In this document: positions 54,044 to 63,458 of the stretch, piece by piece
Numbering within the stretch: the stretch's first letter is position 1
How the letters are laid out: every line of letters begins with the position of its first letter
Assembly: GCF_015624425.1 (NCBI RefSeq)
Contig: NZ_CP049919.1
Coordinates: 3,100,001 to 3,164,000, forward strand
Reading direction: 5' to 3'
Source of the DNA: Roseateles sp. DAIF2
Lineage (GTDB): Bacteria; Pseudomonadota; Gammaproteobacteria; Burkholderiales; Burkholderiaceae_C
DNA length: 64,000 bases
Notes under the pieces: generated by a model
Seen by the model: only the letters and a program-made list of their open reading frames with translations
The model's database searches: none
Told to the model about the DNA's origin: nothing
Position numbers and translations under genes: made by a program

Positions 54044-56679
54044 GGCTGGAGCAGGCCCAGGGCCTTCAGACCGAGGAACAGCGTCGCGCCGATCAGCAGA
54101 TTCTTGAAGCCGACATAGCTCAGCATGTCCATCACACCCGCGCGCCGGTAGCGCGCCTGCCACCAAGGGCCGTCCTTCACATAGCGCCGGCCCGACAGGC
54201 GGATCAACACCTCGTAGACGCTCCAGCCGAACCACCAGGCGATCAGCGCGATCGCCGACAGTTGGCCCAGGCCGGCCAGCAGCCAGGCCAGTGTGGCCGC
54301 CAGGGCCAGCGACAGGCCGGCGATCTGCAGCGCTCGCTGCGATTTCCACCCGTCCACGCTCAAGGGCCAGAGATGGTCGCGCAGCTCCAGCATCAGCCAG
54401 GTCCAGCCGCGGGCATCGGTCTTGTGCGGCGGGCGTGCGGGCTCGGTCGGCATGCGCGGGTCCGGCCCCTGCGCCGCCTTCGCGGCGATCTGGTCCGCCA
54501 CGGTCGCAGGATGGATGGGAATGAAATAGCCGTCCTTGCCGATCGGCGTCAGCTCCAGACCGTCGCGCTCGCGCCGCTTGCGCTCGCGGGCCAGCGGTGG
54601 ACAGCCCTTGGTATCGGTGTAGAGCACCATGCAGTCCAGGCAATGCAGGCATTCGCGATGGTCGATGCGGCCATCCGCATCGATGGCCTGGGCGCCGCAG
54701 CCGACTGCGCAGGCACGGCAAGAGTTGCAGTCCTGCTTGCGCCGGAGTCCGAACCAGCGGAAGGTGCTGGGCATGGCCAGGCTGGCTCCGAGGGGGCAGA
54801 TGTACTTGCAGTAGGGACGCTCGACGAAAAGCGACAGGCCCAGCAGCAGCACCACGAACAGTCCATAGGGCCAGGGCCGGTTCAGCACGCCGACCAGGAA
54901 GGTGGTCTTGAAGGGTTCCACCTCGGCCAGCTGCTCGGCCAGCACCATCGAGAACATCGAAGTGGCCAGCAGGCCGAAGAAGATCGCGTACTTCAGCCAT
55001 TTCAGGCGGTCGTGCCAGCGCTGCGGCAGCTGGAACTGCCAGCGCTTGAGGCCCAGCCACCCGCCGACCTTGTACAGCGCCTCCGACAGCGAGCCGAAGG
55101 GACACAGCCAGCCGCAGAACAACCCGCGCCCGAACAGGAACACCGTGAGGATGATGAAGATCCAGAACAGGAAGATGAAGGGGTCGGACAGGAACAGCGA
55201 CCAGGTCCACTGGAACAGCAGCGCATGGAACCAGGTCAGGACCTGGGTCATCGAGGGCTGGGCCATGGCGCCGAAGCCCACAAACCCGATCGACAAGGCC
55301 CAGGCGCTGTACTTGAAGGCGTTGACCGGCCACTTGTTCTTGTGGGTGGCGCGGCGTGTCAGGCTCTCGCGCAAGGCATAGACCACGGTGACGGCCATGA
55401 GCAGCGCAGCGAACAGCGCGATCTCGGTGGCACGGGTCTTCCAGACGCGCAGCCAGGGCGCGTCGGCCTCCTCGATCTTCGGCCGCCCCCCATCCAGCAG
55501 CGCGGCGTTCAGCCAGTAGGCGGAATCGAAGCTGGTGAAGCTGCGCGCGCCGGTGGCGCGGTCCACCCGGTTGCCCAGCAGCGAGAGCTTCCAAGGGTAG
55601 GCGGCCGAGAACGCCGGCGAGCGGATCACGAAGATCGCCGACTCGTCGTAGGCCGGCGCCCCGGGCGCGGCCAAACCATAGAGGTTCAGCGAGTCCAGGT
55701 CGCGGAAGGTGAAGGAGTCGTTACCCTGCTTGACCTGCACCCGGTCGTAGATGCCGCCGCGCACGAAGCCCGATCCCTTGAAGGACTCGGCGCCGGCGCT
55801 GCGGATCACGAAGAAGGCCTTGTCCTGCGCCCCCAAGCGCGCGCGCAGATTGTTCCAGCCAGCGTCGCCGAGCAGGCTGCGCCCCAGGTCGGGATGGTTC
55901 AGGTCGCCAAACCATAGCTCGATGAAGGGCTCGCTGCCGCGCGGTAGGCCCAGCTGCTCGGGCATCACGCGCAGGCGCCTGACGCTGCCCTGCCCGGCCA
56001 GCTCGTCCCACGTGGCGCGCGGATTCGCCGGCGCGAAGCGCGCCGGCTCGCGCAGCGTCGGCGCGAGGATGCCGACCTGGCGCGCCACCGCCGCGGTGGA
56101 GGCGCTCAGCACCTGGTTCTGCGCGATCACGGTGACGGTGGCGCCGGAGATCGCGTCCACGCCCAGCACGCCCTCATCGGAGCGCGAGCTGCCGACCTCG
56201 ATCTTGTCGGCCACCGACTTGCCAAGGTACTGCGCATTGAACTTCAGCAGCGCCGACTCCGGAATGCCCAGCAGCAGGATCGGTTCGGAATGCTTCAGCA
56301 CCTTGATGCCGACATAGCGTCCCTGGCGGTCCATGCCGATCAGGGTCACGACCGGCTTGCCCGAGTAGGCGGGCGTGTCGGTGATGTCGGTGGACAGCAT
56401 CACATAGCCCAGCAGCGTGGGTTTCCCGTCGGAGCCCGGCGGACCGTAGACCTCGACATAGGGCGGCGAGCCCTTGCGCGACGAGAAACCCGCGGCCCCG
56501 GGGAACACCTCGGTGCAAGGCAGCAGCGTGCACATGTCGGCCGTACTGCCGAGCTCGGCCGGCAGCTCCGCCTCATAGGCCCCCGCGCCACCGACCGGAG
56601 CGGCCTGCGCAATGAGCGGCATCTGCAGGAGAAAAAACGCGGCCAGCAGGGCCGCGCGCAAATTTCTGAGGATCAGCAT
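54040..56679 (-). CDS. nosR: NosR membrane flavoprotein, electron donor and regulator for NosZ
   Basis: 879 residues, a long member of the family. Signal segment (RAALLAAFFLLQMPLIAQA), periplasmic FMN-binding domain with the flavinylation motif DAISGATVT (residue about 175), a central beta-rich region, about six membrane helices, two CxxxCP motifs (CGWLCPFG, CKYICPLG) and C-terminal 4Fe-4S sites CNSCRACAVGCGAQAID and CLHCLDCMV. It passes electrons from quinol toward NosZ and is needed for nos expression in some hosts. The FMN is attached covalently by ApbE, encoded at 59377. ATG 56679 was chosen because the signal sequence begins there. Confidence 0.95.
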   Translation of the reverse strand: MLILRNLRAALLAAFFLLQMPLIAQAAPVGGAGAYEAELPAELGSTADMCTLLPCTEVFPGAAGFSSRKGSPPYVEVYGPPGSDGKPTLLGYVMLSTDITDTPAYSGKPVVTLIGMDRQGRYVGIKVLKHSEPILLLGIPESALLKFNAQYLGKSVADKIEVGSSRSDEGVLGVDAISGATVTVIAQNQVLSASTAAVARQVGILAPTLREPARFAPANPRATWDELAGQGSVRRLRVMPEQLGLPRGSEPFIELWFGDLNHPDLGRSLLGDAGWNNLRARLGAQDKAFFVIRSAGAESFKGSGFVRGGIYDRVQVKQGNDSFTFRDLDSLNLYGLAAPGAPAYDESAIFVIRSPAFSAAYPWKLSLLGNRVDRATGARSFTSFDSAYWLNAALLDGGRPKIEEADAPWLRVWKTRATEIALFAALLMAVTVVYALRESLTRRATHKNKWPVNAFKYSAWALSIGFVGFGAMAQPSMTQVLTWFHALLFQWTWSLFLSDPFIFLFWIFIILTVFLFGRGLFCGWLCPFGSLSEALYKVGGWLGLKRWQFQLPQRWHDRLKWLKYAIFFGLLATSMFSMVLAEQLAEVEPFKTTFLVGVLNRPWPYGLFVVLLLGLSLFVERPYCKYICPLGASLAMPSTFRWFGLRRKQDCNSCRACAVGCGAQAIDADGRIDHRECLHCLDCMVLYTDTKGCPPLARERKRRERDGLELTPIGKDGYFIPIHPATVADQIAAKAAQGPDPRMPTEPARPPHKTDARGWTWLMLELRDHLWPLSVDGWKSQRALQIAGLSLALAATLAWLLAGLGQLSAIALIAWWFGWSVYEVLIRLSGRRYVKDGPWWQARYRRAGVMDMLSYVGFKNLLIGATLFLGLKALGLLQP

Positions 56680-56815
56680 CTTCTTCTTGTCGGGCGCACC
56701 GCCCGCACGCGCTCGAGGCGCGCGGGCAGCAGCCCATCTCAGTTGTGCCACCGCGCCTCGCCCGGCCCGCATGCCCGAGTGAGCGGCGCCGATCCGGCTC
56801 TGCCGGGCGGCCGGC

Positions 56816-56857
56816 GCTGCCCCCTTGAGGGGGCCGGCGAAGCCGGTAGGGGGTGCT
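56816..56857. repeat. Double-hairpin intergenic repeat between nosZ and nosR
   Basis: Two adjacent dyads, CCCCC-TTGA-GGGGG (about 56820-56833) and CCGGC-GAA-GCCGG (about 56834-56846), followed by a T-poor AGGGGGT run. This layout is like the GC-rich palindromic repeats scattered in Comamonadaceae-type genomes. Located just after the nosZ stop, it probably shields nosZ mRNA or partly terminates before nosR. Confidence 0.55.
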
Positions 56858-56862
56858 CTACG

Positions 56863-58797
56863 TCAGGCCTCGACGATCATGCGGGTACGCATCTCCAGAT
56901 GCAGGGCATGGCAGAAGTGGGTGCAGTAGCACCAGAACACCCCCGGCTTGTCGGCCACGAAGGTGACCGAGGCCGTCTCCAGCGGGTTGACGATGAAGTT
57001 GACGTTGTACTTGGGGATCGCGAAGCCGTGGGTCAGGTCCTCGATCTTGTCCAGGTTGGTCAGGATCAGCGTGACCTCGTCGCCCTTCTTCAGCTTGAAC
57101 TCGCGCAGGCTGAAGGCGGGTGCCTGCGAGGTCATCTTGATCGTGACCTTCCTGCCGTTGCGCACCAGGCCCGACTCCTTCGCATCCTTCACCGCATGCG
57201 GGAAGTCGTCCAGCGAGTAGACCTGCTTGGGGCGCAGCAGCTCGCGCTTGAAGATGATGAAGTCGTGCGGCTCTCCACGCACCGGGTGGTCCGCCAGCAG
57301 CACCATCTTGTCGCCCGAGATGTCGATGAACTGCTCGTTCTCCGGGTGCAACGGCCCGACCGGCAGGAAGCGGTCCTTCGAGAACTTGCAGCCCACCGCC
57401 AGGTACTTGCCATCGGCCGCGACGGTCTCGGACTGGGAGGCGTTCAGGTGGCCCGGCTGGTACTGCAGGTCCATGCGGTCGACCACGTACTTGGCGGTCT
57501 TGTCGCCCTTGTAGAAGGCGATCGCCTTGTCGACGTTCCACTTCACCACCTGGCTGTCCAGGAACAGGGTGGTGTAGGCATTGCCGCGGCCGTCGAAGGC
57601 GGTGTGCAGCGGCCCCAGGCCCAGCTCGACCTCGGCGACGATCGCGTCGTCGAGCTTCTCCAGCTTGCCGTCGAACCAGTCCAGCACCTTGGCCAGCTCG
57701 ATCACGGTGCCGGTCGGCGAGAGCTTGCCGGCGCAGATGAAGTACTTCTGGTCCGGGCTCGCATTGACGCCATGCGGGTTCTTCGGCACCGAAACATAGG
57801 CGGTCAGTGCGGTCTTCGGATCCTTGTTGGCGGCATGCGTGCCGTCCACCACCGGCACCTTGGAGTCGCCGATGGTCTTGAACTTGCCGGCCTTCACCGC
57901 GGCCTCGATGCGCGCGACATTGAAGAACAGGCAGGCGTCCCGCTCGGAGGACATCATGTCCTCGTAGCGCGCGCCCATCTCGACGTTGTACTGGTTGGTC
58001 GCGGCCAGCTTGCCGTCGTAGGAGGTCGCGACCAGGTCGCAGTTGCCGTCGATCAGCACCTGCCAGCGCAGCTCCATGCTCTCGGCATCGACGCAGGAGA
58101 ACAGGGTGCGGTACTTGCTCGCGTCCTCACTGCCGGTGTTGGGCAGCGGGATCGAGAACTCGCCGCCGCAGAACACGCGGGTCGTGTAGTTGATGCTGGC
58201 ATCCACCGGATCGCGCTTGTCCGGGAAGATGCCGTGGAAGCCCTGCACATTGGGCAGCTCGGTGATCTTGTCGCAGACGAAGTAGTCCAGCCGGATGCGC
58301 GCGACGCGGGCGTTGATCTTGTCGTTGATCCAGGCGTAGCGGCCGTCGTAGTTGCCGTCCTTGTAGGAGGCATGGGTGTGATGGGTGTCGGCCACCGTGT
58401 ACTTCAGCGTGCCATCGGGCTTGGTGCCCATCACCTGCTTGGACTCGTTGGTCACGCCCCAGCCCACCAAGGCGTCGGGCACGAAGCAGGGAATGCGATG
58501 GATCTCGCGGCCCGAGGGCAGGCCCAGCACGCGCATGTCGCCGGTATGGCCGCCGCTCCACAGGCCGTAGTAGGTATCCAGCTCGCCCGGCTTCAGGTGC
58601 ACGCCGGCCGCCGCACCATGGCCGGCGGCGGCACTGGCCGCGCCGGTGCTGCCGGCCGCAGCGGTCGCGCCGCCCTTGTCCGTGCAGGCAACGACGCCGG
58701 CCAGGCTGGCCAGCGCCGCGGTGTTGATGAAGCGCCGGCGCGCCGGCGCCGCGGGCGGGGCAGCCTCGTCGGCCGGGTGGGAAGTCTTCTTGTTCAT
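56863..58797 (-). CDS. nosZ: Nitrous oxide reductase NosZ (clade I, Tat-exported)
   Basis: 644 residues, full length. Reduces N2O to N2 in the periplasm. The N-terminus has a twin-arginine-type signal (ARRRFINTAALASLAG), marking the Tat-dependent clade I form. The beta-propeller supplies CuZ His ligands, for example in ADTHHTHASYKDGNYDG; the C-terminal cupredoxin domain has the CuA motif WCYCTHFCHALHLEMRTRM. ATG 58797 chosen over an upstream in-frame ATG (58860) because the signal starts here. It is divergent from the cytochrome gene, with a shared candidate FNR/DNR site between them. Confidence 0.97.
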   Translation of the reverse strand: MNKKTSHPADEAAPPAAPARRRFINTAALASLAGVVACTDKGGATAAAGSTGAASAAAGHGAAAGVHLKPGELDTYYGLWSGGHTGDMRVLGLPSGREIHRIPCFVPDALVGWGVTNESKQVMGTKPDGTLKYTVADTHHTHASYKDGNYDGRYAWINDKINARVARIRLDYFVCDKITELPNVQGFHGIFPDKRDPVDASINYTTRVFCGGEFSIPLPNTGSEDASKYRTLFSCVDAESMELRWQVLIDGNCDLVATSYDGKLAATNQYNVEMGARYEDMMSSERDACLFFNVARIEAAVKAGKFKTIGDSKVPVVDGTHAANKDPKTALTAYVSVPKNPHGVNASPDQKYFICAGKLSPTGTVIELAKVLDWFDGKLEKLDDAIVAEVELGLGPLHTAFDGRGNAYTTLFLDSQVVKWNVDKAIAFYKGDKTAKYVVDRMDLQYQPGHLNASQSETVAADGKYLAVGCKFSKDRFLPVGPLHPENEQFIDISGDKMVLLADHPVRGEPHDFIIFKRELLRPKQVYSLDDFPHAVKDAKESGLVRNGRKVTIKMTSQAPAFSLREFKLKKGDEVTLILTNLDKIEDLTHGFAIPKYNVNFIVNPLETASVTFVADKPGVFWCYCTHFCHALHLEMRTRMIVEA

Positions 58798-58868
58798 GTC
58801 GGTCCTTGGGAAGGGGAAGGGATCGCTGTCGACGGGATCAATCCTCGCGGCGCGTCTCAAGCCTGCCG

Positions 58869-58882
58869 TTGACCTGGATCAG
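58869..58882. promoter_or_regulatory. Candidate FNR/DNR box between nosZ and the cytochrome gene
   Basis: TTGACCTGGATCAG matches the FNR/CRP-type consensus TTGAT-N4-ATCAA at 8 of 10 specified positions. It is centred in the 153-base gap between the divergent nosZ and cytochrome starts, the expected place for oxygen- or NO-responsive control by a Dnr/FNR-type protein such as the one encoded at 60441. Confidence 0.5.
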
Positions 58883-58950
58883 AGGTGCTGGCGAATCTTC
58901 ATTTCAAATGCACCTTCAAGAAAACAGCGTTCCCCGATGGAGCTATTGCG

Positions 58951-59367
58951 ATGACCCGACCCTCTGCTTCCTTCCTCCTCAAGACCGCCTTGCTGCCCCT
59001 GGCCGCCGCCGCCCTGCTTGCCGCCTGCGGCCGTGCCGAGGACCAGGCCGCCAATCCACCGACGCACGCAGCCGAGCCTGTGCCGGCCGCTGCCGCCGTG
59101 CCCGCGCCGGAGAACGCACTCGGCAAGACGGTCTACGGCAAGACCTGCGCGATGTGCCATGCGGCCGGCGTGGCCGGCGCGCCCAAGCCCGGCGACAAGG
59201 GCGACTGGGGCCCGCGCATCGCGCAGGGCATCGAGACCCTGCACAAGCACGCGCTGGAGGGTTTCACCGGTGACAAGGGCATGATGCCGGCGCGCGGTGG
59301 CGGCAGCGGTCTGTCGGACGACGAGGTCAAGGCCGCCGTCGACTTCATGGTGGCGCAGTCGCGCTGA
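58951..59367 (+). CDS. c-type cytochrome lipoprotein of the nos cluster
   Basis: 138 residues. Lipoprotein signal (LLPLAAAALLAACG, lipid Cys near residue 28), an Ala/Pro-rich linker, and a class I cytochrome c domain (c5-like) with CAMCH and axial Met in GMMPARGGGSGLSDDEV. Likely an electron carrier to NosZ. An earlier in-frame ATG (58885) gives no signal sequence and is unlikely. It starts 10 bases before apbE and is co-transcribed with it. Confidence 0.9.
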   Translation: MTRPSASFLLKTALLPLAAAALLAACGRAEDQAANPPTHAAEPVPAAAAVPAPENALGKTVYGKTCAMCHAAGVAGAPKPGDKGDWGPRIAQGIETLHKHALEGFTGDKGMMPARGGGSGLSDDEVKAAVDFMVAQSR

Positions 59368-59376
59368 GCCGCTGCC

Positions 59377-60396
59377 ATGAGCTTCGGATCCAGCCTCCCC
59401 GCCCTGCCCCGCCGCCGCCTGCTGAAGGCCGCGCTGCCAGCGCTGGCCGTTGCCCTGCTGCCGCGCACCGCCTGGAGCTCGCCAGCCGTGCTGCGCGCCG
59501 CACGCCCCTTGATGGGCACGCGGGTGGATCTGGTCGCGCAAGGCGACGGTGCCGCGGCGGCGGCCGAAGCTGCCTTTGAAGAGATGGCGCGGCTGGAACA
59601 GATGATGAGCCGCTACCGCCGCGCCAATCCGCTCGATGCGCTGCAACGCGCGGCGGGCCGGGATGCGGTCGCACTGCCTGCGGAGCTGCTGTCCGTGCTG
59701 GGCATGGCGCAACGCCTGTCGCAGCGCAGCCGTGGCGCCTTCGACATCACGGTCGGCGCCTACGAAGGCTGGAGTTTCGATCCGGCGCGGCCATGTGTGC
59801 CCGCGGACGCAGACCTGAAAGCAGCGCGTCGCCTGGTGAACTACCGCGACCTGCTGCTGGACCCGGCCACCGGCCTCGCCCGGCTGCGACGGCCCGGCAT
59901 GAGGCTGGACCTGGGCGGCATCGCCAAGCTGCCGATCTTGGAAGCCGGCCTCGCGGTGCTGCGCGCCCATGGCATCGAAAACGCCATGCTCAACGGCGGC
60001 GGCGATGTGCGCAGCAGTGGCCGCCTGCTCGGCCGGCCGTGGCGGGTCGGCCTGCGCGACCCGGGCGCGCCGCAACGCCTGCTCGGCCGCCTTGAAATCG
60101 AAGGCGACGCCTGGGTGGCCGCCTCCGGCGACTACGAGCGCGGATTCTGGCGCGCCGGCCGGCATTACCACCACATCCTGGATCCCCGCAGCGGCCGGCC
60201 CAGCAGCGGCCTGCACGGCCTGGTCCTGGTGGCGCGTGAGCTTGAGGCGGTCAACGGCCTGGGCACCGCGCTGATGGTGCTGGGCCGGGAGCGCGGCCAG
60301 GCGCTGCTCGCACCGCAGCTCGACGCCCTGCTGGTCGCCACCGACGGTTCGCCGCCATGGATGACGCCGGGCATGGCCCGGCGCCTGCTCACCTGA
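59377..60396 (+). CDS. apbE: FAD:protein FMN transferase (ApbE/NosX)
   Basis: 339 residues. A twin-arginine-like signal (PRRRLLKAALPALAVALLP) targets the periplasm; MGTRVDLVAQG, RLDLGGIAKLPI, NGGGDVRSSG and HILDPRSGRPSSGL are the ApbE FAD/Mg-binding blocks. It attaches FMN to Thr/Ser in the DxxSGAT motif of NosR, which is present in this window. Clustered with nos genes it corresponds to NosX. Confidence 0.93.
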   Translation: MSFGSSLPALPRRRLLKAALPALAVALLPRTAWSSPAVLRAARPLMGTRVDLVAQGDGAAAAAEAAFEEMARLEQMMSRYRRANPLDALQRAAGRDAVALPAELLSVLGMAQRLSQRSRGAFDITVGAYEGWSFDPARPCVPADADLKAARRLVNYRDLLLDPATGLARLRRPGMRLDLGGIAKLPILEAGLAVLRAHGIENAMLNGGGDVRSSGRLLGRPWRVGLRDPGAPQRLLGRLEIEGDAWVAASGDYERGFWRAGRHYHHILDPRSGRPSSGLHGLVLVARELEAVNGLGTALMVLGRERGQALLAPQLDALLVATDGSPPWMTPGMARRLLT

Positions 60397-60440
60397 GTGC
60401 CCCCACCACAGGCCCTACACGACCACAGGAGACCGCCATC

Positions 60441-61172
60441 ATGTCCACCGTTTCCCAAGCCTTGATCGAGGCCTCGATGCGCGAGGCCGAGGAGCTGCCG
60501 CTGCTGCTGGAGCAGGCCTTCGCACCGGCCCAGCCGGGCGCCGAAGCGCTGCGGCTGCTGGCCAGCCTGGGCGTCGTCCGGCTGCGGCCGGCGCGCGCCC
60601 TGCTGCTGAACGACGGGGATGGCGCATCGGCGCTGTGGCTCTTGAGCCGCGGCGTGGTCAGCATCGGCCACCACGACGCGCAGGGCCTGTGGCGCCCGTC
60701 CCGCAGCGTGCATGCGGGTGACTGGATCGACAACGAAAGCGCCTGGATCGGCGGCCGCTACCTGCAGACCGCGCTGGCCGAGACCGAGATCTGCGCCTAC
60801 GAATTCCCGCTCGCCGGCGTCGAGGCGGTGCTGCATGTGCATCCGCAGCTCGCTCGCGCGCTGCTGGCCAGCGTCACCCAGCGCGCGCGCCGCGTCGCCG
60901 GCGACGCGCATGACCTGCTCGCCAAGAGCGTGCTGGCGCGCTGCGCCGGCTGGCTGATCGAGGAGCTGCGCTCGCAGGCGCCCACCTCGGCCATCGTGCT
61001 GCGCCAGCAGAAGCGCGCGATCGCGGCCCAGCTCGGCACCTCGCCCGAGACCTTTTCCCGCACCCTGCGCCAGCTGCGCGAGATGCATGTGATCGAGATG
61101 AACCGCAACTTGATCAATGTCCGTGACGCCCAGGCGCTGCGGCGCCTGAACGCCGGGCAGCTGATGTCATGA
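60441..61172 (+). CDS. Crp/Fnr-family transcription regulator
   Basis: 243 residues. Cyclic-nucleotide-type beta-barrel (ARALLLNDGDGASALWLLSRGVVSIG), dimer helix, and C-terminal helix-turn-helix RAIAAQLGTSPETFSRTLRQ. No N-terminal Cys cluster for a 4Fe-4S center, so it is not a classic FNR; a Dnr/NnrR-type heme-based NO sensor or a cofactor-free relative is possible. Position among nos genes suggests control of N-oxide respiration. ATG 60441 has an AGGAG site about 11 bases upstream. Confidence 0.87.
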   Translation: MSTVSQALIEASMREAEELPLLLEQAFAPAQPGAEALRLLASLGVVRLRPARALLLNDGDGASALWLLSRGVVSIGHHDAQGLWRPSRSVHAGDWIDNESAWIGGRYLQTALAETEICAYEFPLAGVEAVLHVHPQLARALLASVTQRARRVAGDAHDLLAKSVLARCAGWLIEELRSQAPTSAIVLRQQKRAIAAQLGTSPETFSRTLRQLREMHVIEMNRNLINVRDAQALRRLNAGQLMS

Positions 61173-62422
61173 GCGGGCGGACCACCCGGCCGCAGCCCTG
61201 GCGCTGGGCACGCCTGCTGGAGACGCCGCAGCGCCTGTGCTTCGCCGCCGCGGCCCTGCTGCTGGCGGGGTCCGGCCTGTGGTGGTGCCTGGCCCTGCTG
61301 GCCGCACAGCAGGGCTGGCCACTGCACTGGCAGCTGCCGCCGGCCATGGTGCACGGCCTGCTGATGACTCTGGGGCCAATGCCGTTGTTCTTCGCCGGCT
61401 TCATGTTCACCGCCGTACCGCGCTGGCTGGACCTTCCCACGCCGCCGGCCCGCTCGCTGCTGGAGCCGCTGCTGGCCCAGCTCTGCGGCTGGGCCGCCTT
61501 GCTGCTCGCGGCGCATGGCGGCTCGCCGAGCCTGGGCCGGGCGCTGGGTGCGATCGGACTGGCCGCGGTGGCCTGGGGCTGGAGCGGGATGCTGTGGCGC
61601 TTCGCCGCGCTGCTGCGCGCCAGCGAGGCCGCGGACCGCACCCATGCCCGCGCGCTGCTGGGCGCCGGCAGCGTCGGCGCGCTATGCCTGTGGGCGAGCA
61701 GCGCGGCCCTGCTGGTCGGCGAGTTCGCGCTGCTGCGCGCGCTGAACCTGGTCGCGCTGTGGGGCTTCATCGGCGCCAGCTTCGCGGCCGCCCTGCACCG
61801 CATGCTGCCGGTGTTCGCCGCCGCCTGCCCCGGCTGGAGCGAGCGGCAGCCGCTGTGGGGCCTGTGGGCCTGGCTGGGCCTGTGCGCCGTCGAAGCGAGC
61901 ACCGCGCTGTGGACCTGGCCGCCGCTGGCGCTGGCGCTGGCCCTGCTGGAGGCCGCGGCGGGTACCGGCGTGCTGCTGCTGGCCTGGCGCTGGGCTCGGG
62001 TCCAGACCCTGGGCCTGCGCCTGATCGCGATGCTGTGGACCGGCTGGTGCTGGCTCGGCCTGGCCCTGCTGCTGTCCGCGGCCTCGGCCTGGTTGCCGCT
62101 GGGCCGCGCACCGCTGCATGCCTATGCCCTGGGCTTCCTCGGCACCAGCCTGCTGGCGATGGCCAGCCGCGTCAGCAGCACCCAGGCCGGGCGCAGCGTG
62201 GCGGCCGACGATGCGACCTGGGGCCTGTTCTGGGTCCTGCAGCTGGTCGCGCTGGCGCGGATCGGCGCGGCACTGGCACCGACTCTGTTGCTGTCGGCCG
62301 CAATCGGCTGGGCCGGCATCGCCCTGGCCTTCCTGCTGCGCCATGGCCGCTGGTGGGGCCTGCCCCGCGCCGGCAGCGGCCGGCCGCCCCTGACCTCCTG
62401 CTCGCTCCCGACTCCGACATGA
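61169..62422 (+). CDS. NnrS-family membrane protein
   Basis: 417 residues with about twelve membrane helices. The blocks MVHGLLMTLGPMPLFFAGFM with FTAVPRWLDLP and GASFAAALHRMLPVF match NnrS, a heme- and copper-containing membrane protein that limits NO damage in related denitrifiers. Its start overlaps the regulator stop (ATGA) and its end overlaps the ubiU start, so the genes form one operon. Confidence 0.85.
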   Translation: MSGRTTRPQPWRWARLLETPQRLCFAAAALLLAGSGLWWCLALLAAQQGWPLHWQLPPAMVHGLLMTLGPMPLFFAGFMFTAVPRWLDLPTPPARSLLEPLLAQLCGWAALLLAAHGGSPSLGRALGAIGLAAVAWGWSGMLWRFAALLRASEAADRTHARALLGAGSVGALCLWASSAALLVGEFALLRALNLVALWGFIGASFAAALHRMLPVFAAACPGWSERQPLWGLWAWLGLCAVEASTALWTWPPLALALALLEAAAGTGVLLLAWRWARVQTLGLRLIAMLWTGWCWLGLALLLSAASAWLPLGRAPLHAYALGFLGTSLLAMASRVSSTQAGRSVAADDATWGLFWVLQLVALARIGAALAPTLLLSAAIGWAGIALAFLLRHGRWWGLPRAGSGRPPLTSCSLPTPT

Positions 62423-63438
62423 ACACAATCCCGATCAAACCCGAGCTGGTCTGCCCGGCCGGCTCGCTGCGCGCCCTGACCCTGGCGATCGACGCCGGCG
62501 CCGATGCGGTCTACCTGGGCCTGCGCAATGCCACCAATGCGCGCAACTTCGCCGGCCTGAATTTCGATACGGCCCAGCTGCGTGAGGGCGTCGCCTACGC
62601 GCACCGGCGCGGCCGCCAGGTACTGATGGCGCTGAACACCTTTGCTCGCGCCGACGACTGCGAGCCCTGGTACCGCGCGGTCGACGCCGCGGTGGAGCTG
62701 GGCGCCGATGCGCTGATCGTCGGCGACATCGCGGTGCTGGCCTATGCGGCGCGCACCCATCCGCAGCTGCGCCTGCATCTGTCGGTGCAGGCCTCGGCCA
62801 GCAGTTACGAGGCGATCGCCTTCTACCGCCGCCACTACGGCATCCAGCGCGCGGTGCTGCCGCGCGTGCTGACCCTGTCGCAGGTGGGCCATGTGCTGCG
62901 CCACAGCGAGGTCGAGATCGAGGTGTTCGGCTTCGGCAGCCTGTGCGTGATGGTCGAGGGCCGCTGCGCACTGTCATCCTATGTCACCGGCCAGTCGCCC
63001 AACAACGCCGGCGTCTGCTCCCCGCCCTCGGCGGTGCGCTGGCAGGAGGGAGCCGCCGGCGAGGTCGACGCACGCCTGTCCGGCATCCTGATCGACCGTT
63101 ATGCCCCCGACGAGCCGCGCGGCTATCCGACCCTTTGCAAGGGCCGCTTCGAGGTGGGCGGCCGGCGCGACTATGCGATCGAGGAGCCGACCAGCCTGAA
63201 CACCCTGGCCATCCTGCCCGAGCTGACACGACTGGGGGTGCGGGCGATCAAGATCGAGGGCCGCCAGCGCAGCCCCGCCTATGTCGAGCAGGTCACGCGC
63301 GTCTGGCGCCAGGCCATCGACGCTGCTGCTGCCGCTCCGGAGCGCTACCGCGTCGAACCGGCCTGGACCGCCACCCTGGCCCATCTGGCGGAAGGCCAGC
63401 AGCATACGCTGGGCGCCTACGACCGTCCCTGGCGCTGA
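62419..63438 (+). CDS. ubiU: UbiU, U32 protein for oxygen-independent ubiquinone synthesis
   Basis: 339 residues. Peptidase-U32 fold: ELVCPAGSLRALTLAIDAGADAVYLGL at the start. Four conserved Cys for the 4Fe-4S cluster are seen in SLCVMVEGRCALSSYVTG, AGVCSPP and TLCKGRFEVGG. With UbiV it hydroxylates the ubiquinone ring without oxygen, using prephenate as donor in E. coli. ATG 62419 overlaps the nnrS stop. Linkage to nos genes fits a need for ubiquinone during anaerobic respiration. Confidence 0.93.
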   Translation: MNTIPIKPELVCPAGSLRALTLAIDAGADAVYLGLRNATNARNFAGLNFDTAQLREGVAYAHRRGRQVLMALNTFARADDCEPWYRAVDAAVELGADALIVGDIAVLAYAARTHPQLRLHLSVQASASSYEAIAFYRRHYGIQRAVLPRVLTLSQVGHVLRHSEVEIEVFGFGSLCVMVEGRCALSSYVTGQSPNNAGVCSPPSAVRWQEGAAGEVDARLSGILIDRYAPDEPRGYPTLCKGRFEVGGRRDYAIEEPTSLNTLAILPELTRLGVRAIKIEGRQRSPAYVEQVTRVWRQAIDAAAAAPERYRVEPAWTATLAHLAEGQQHTLGAYDRPWR

Positions 63439-63458
63439 AACCCTGGAAGGAGATACCG

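Noticed and set aside
52763..55594. 943-codon minus-strand frame as one large fusion protein
   Set aside because: Only the part from 54043 down is nosD; the upstream part is a shadow of nosR.
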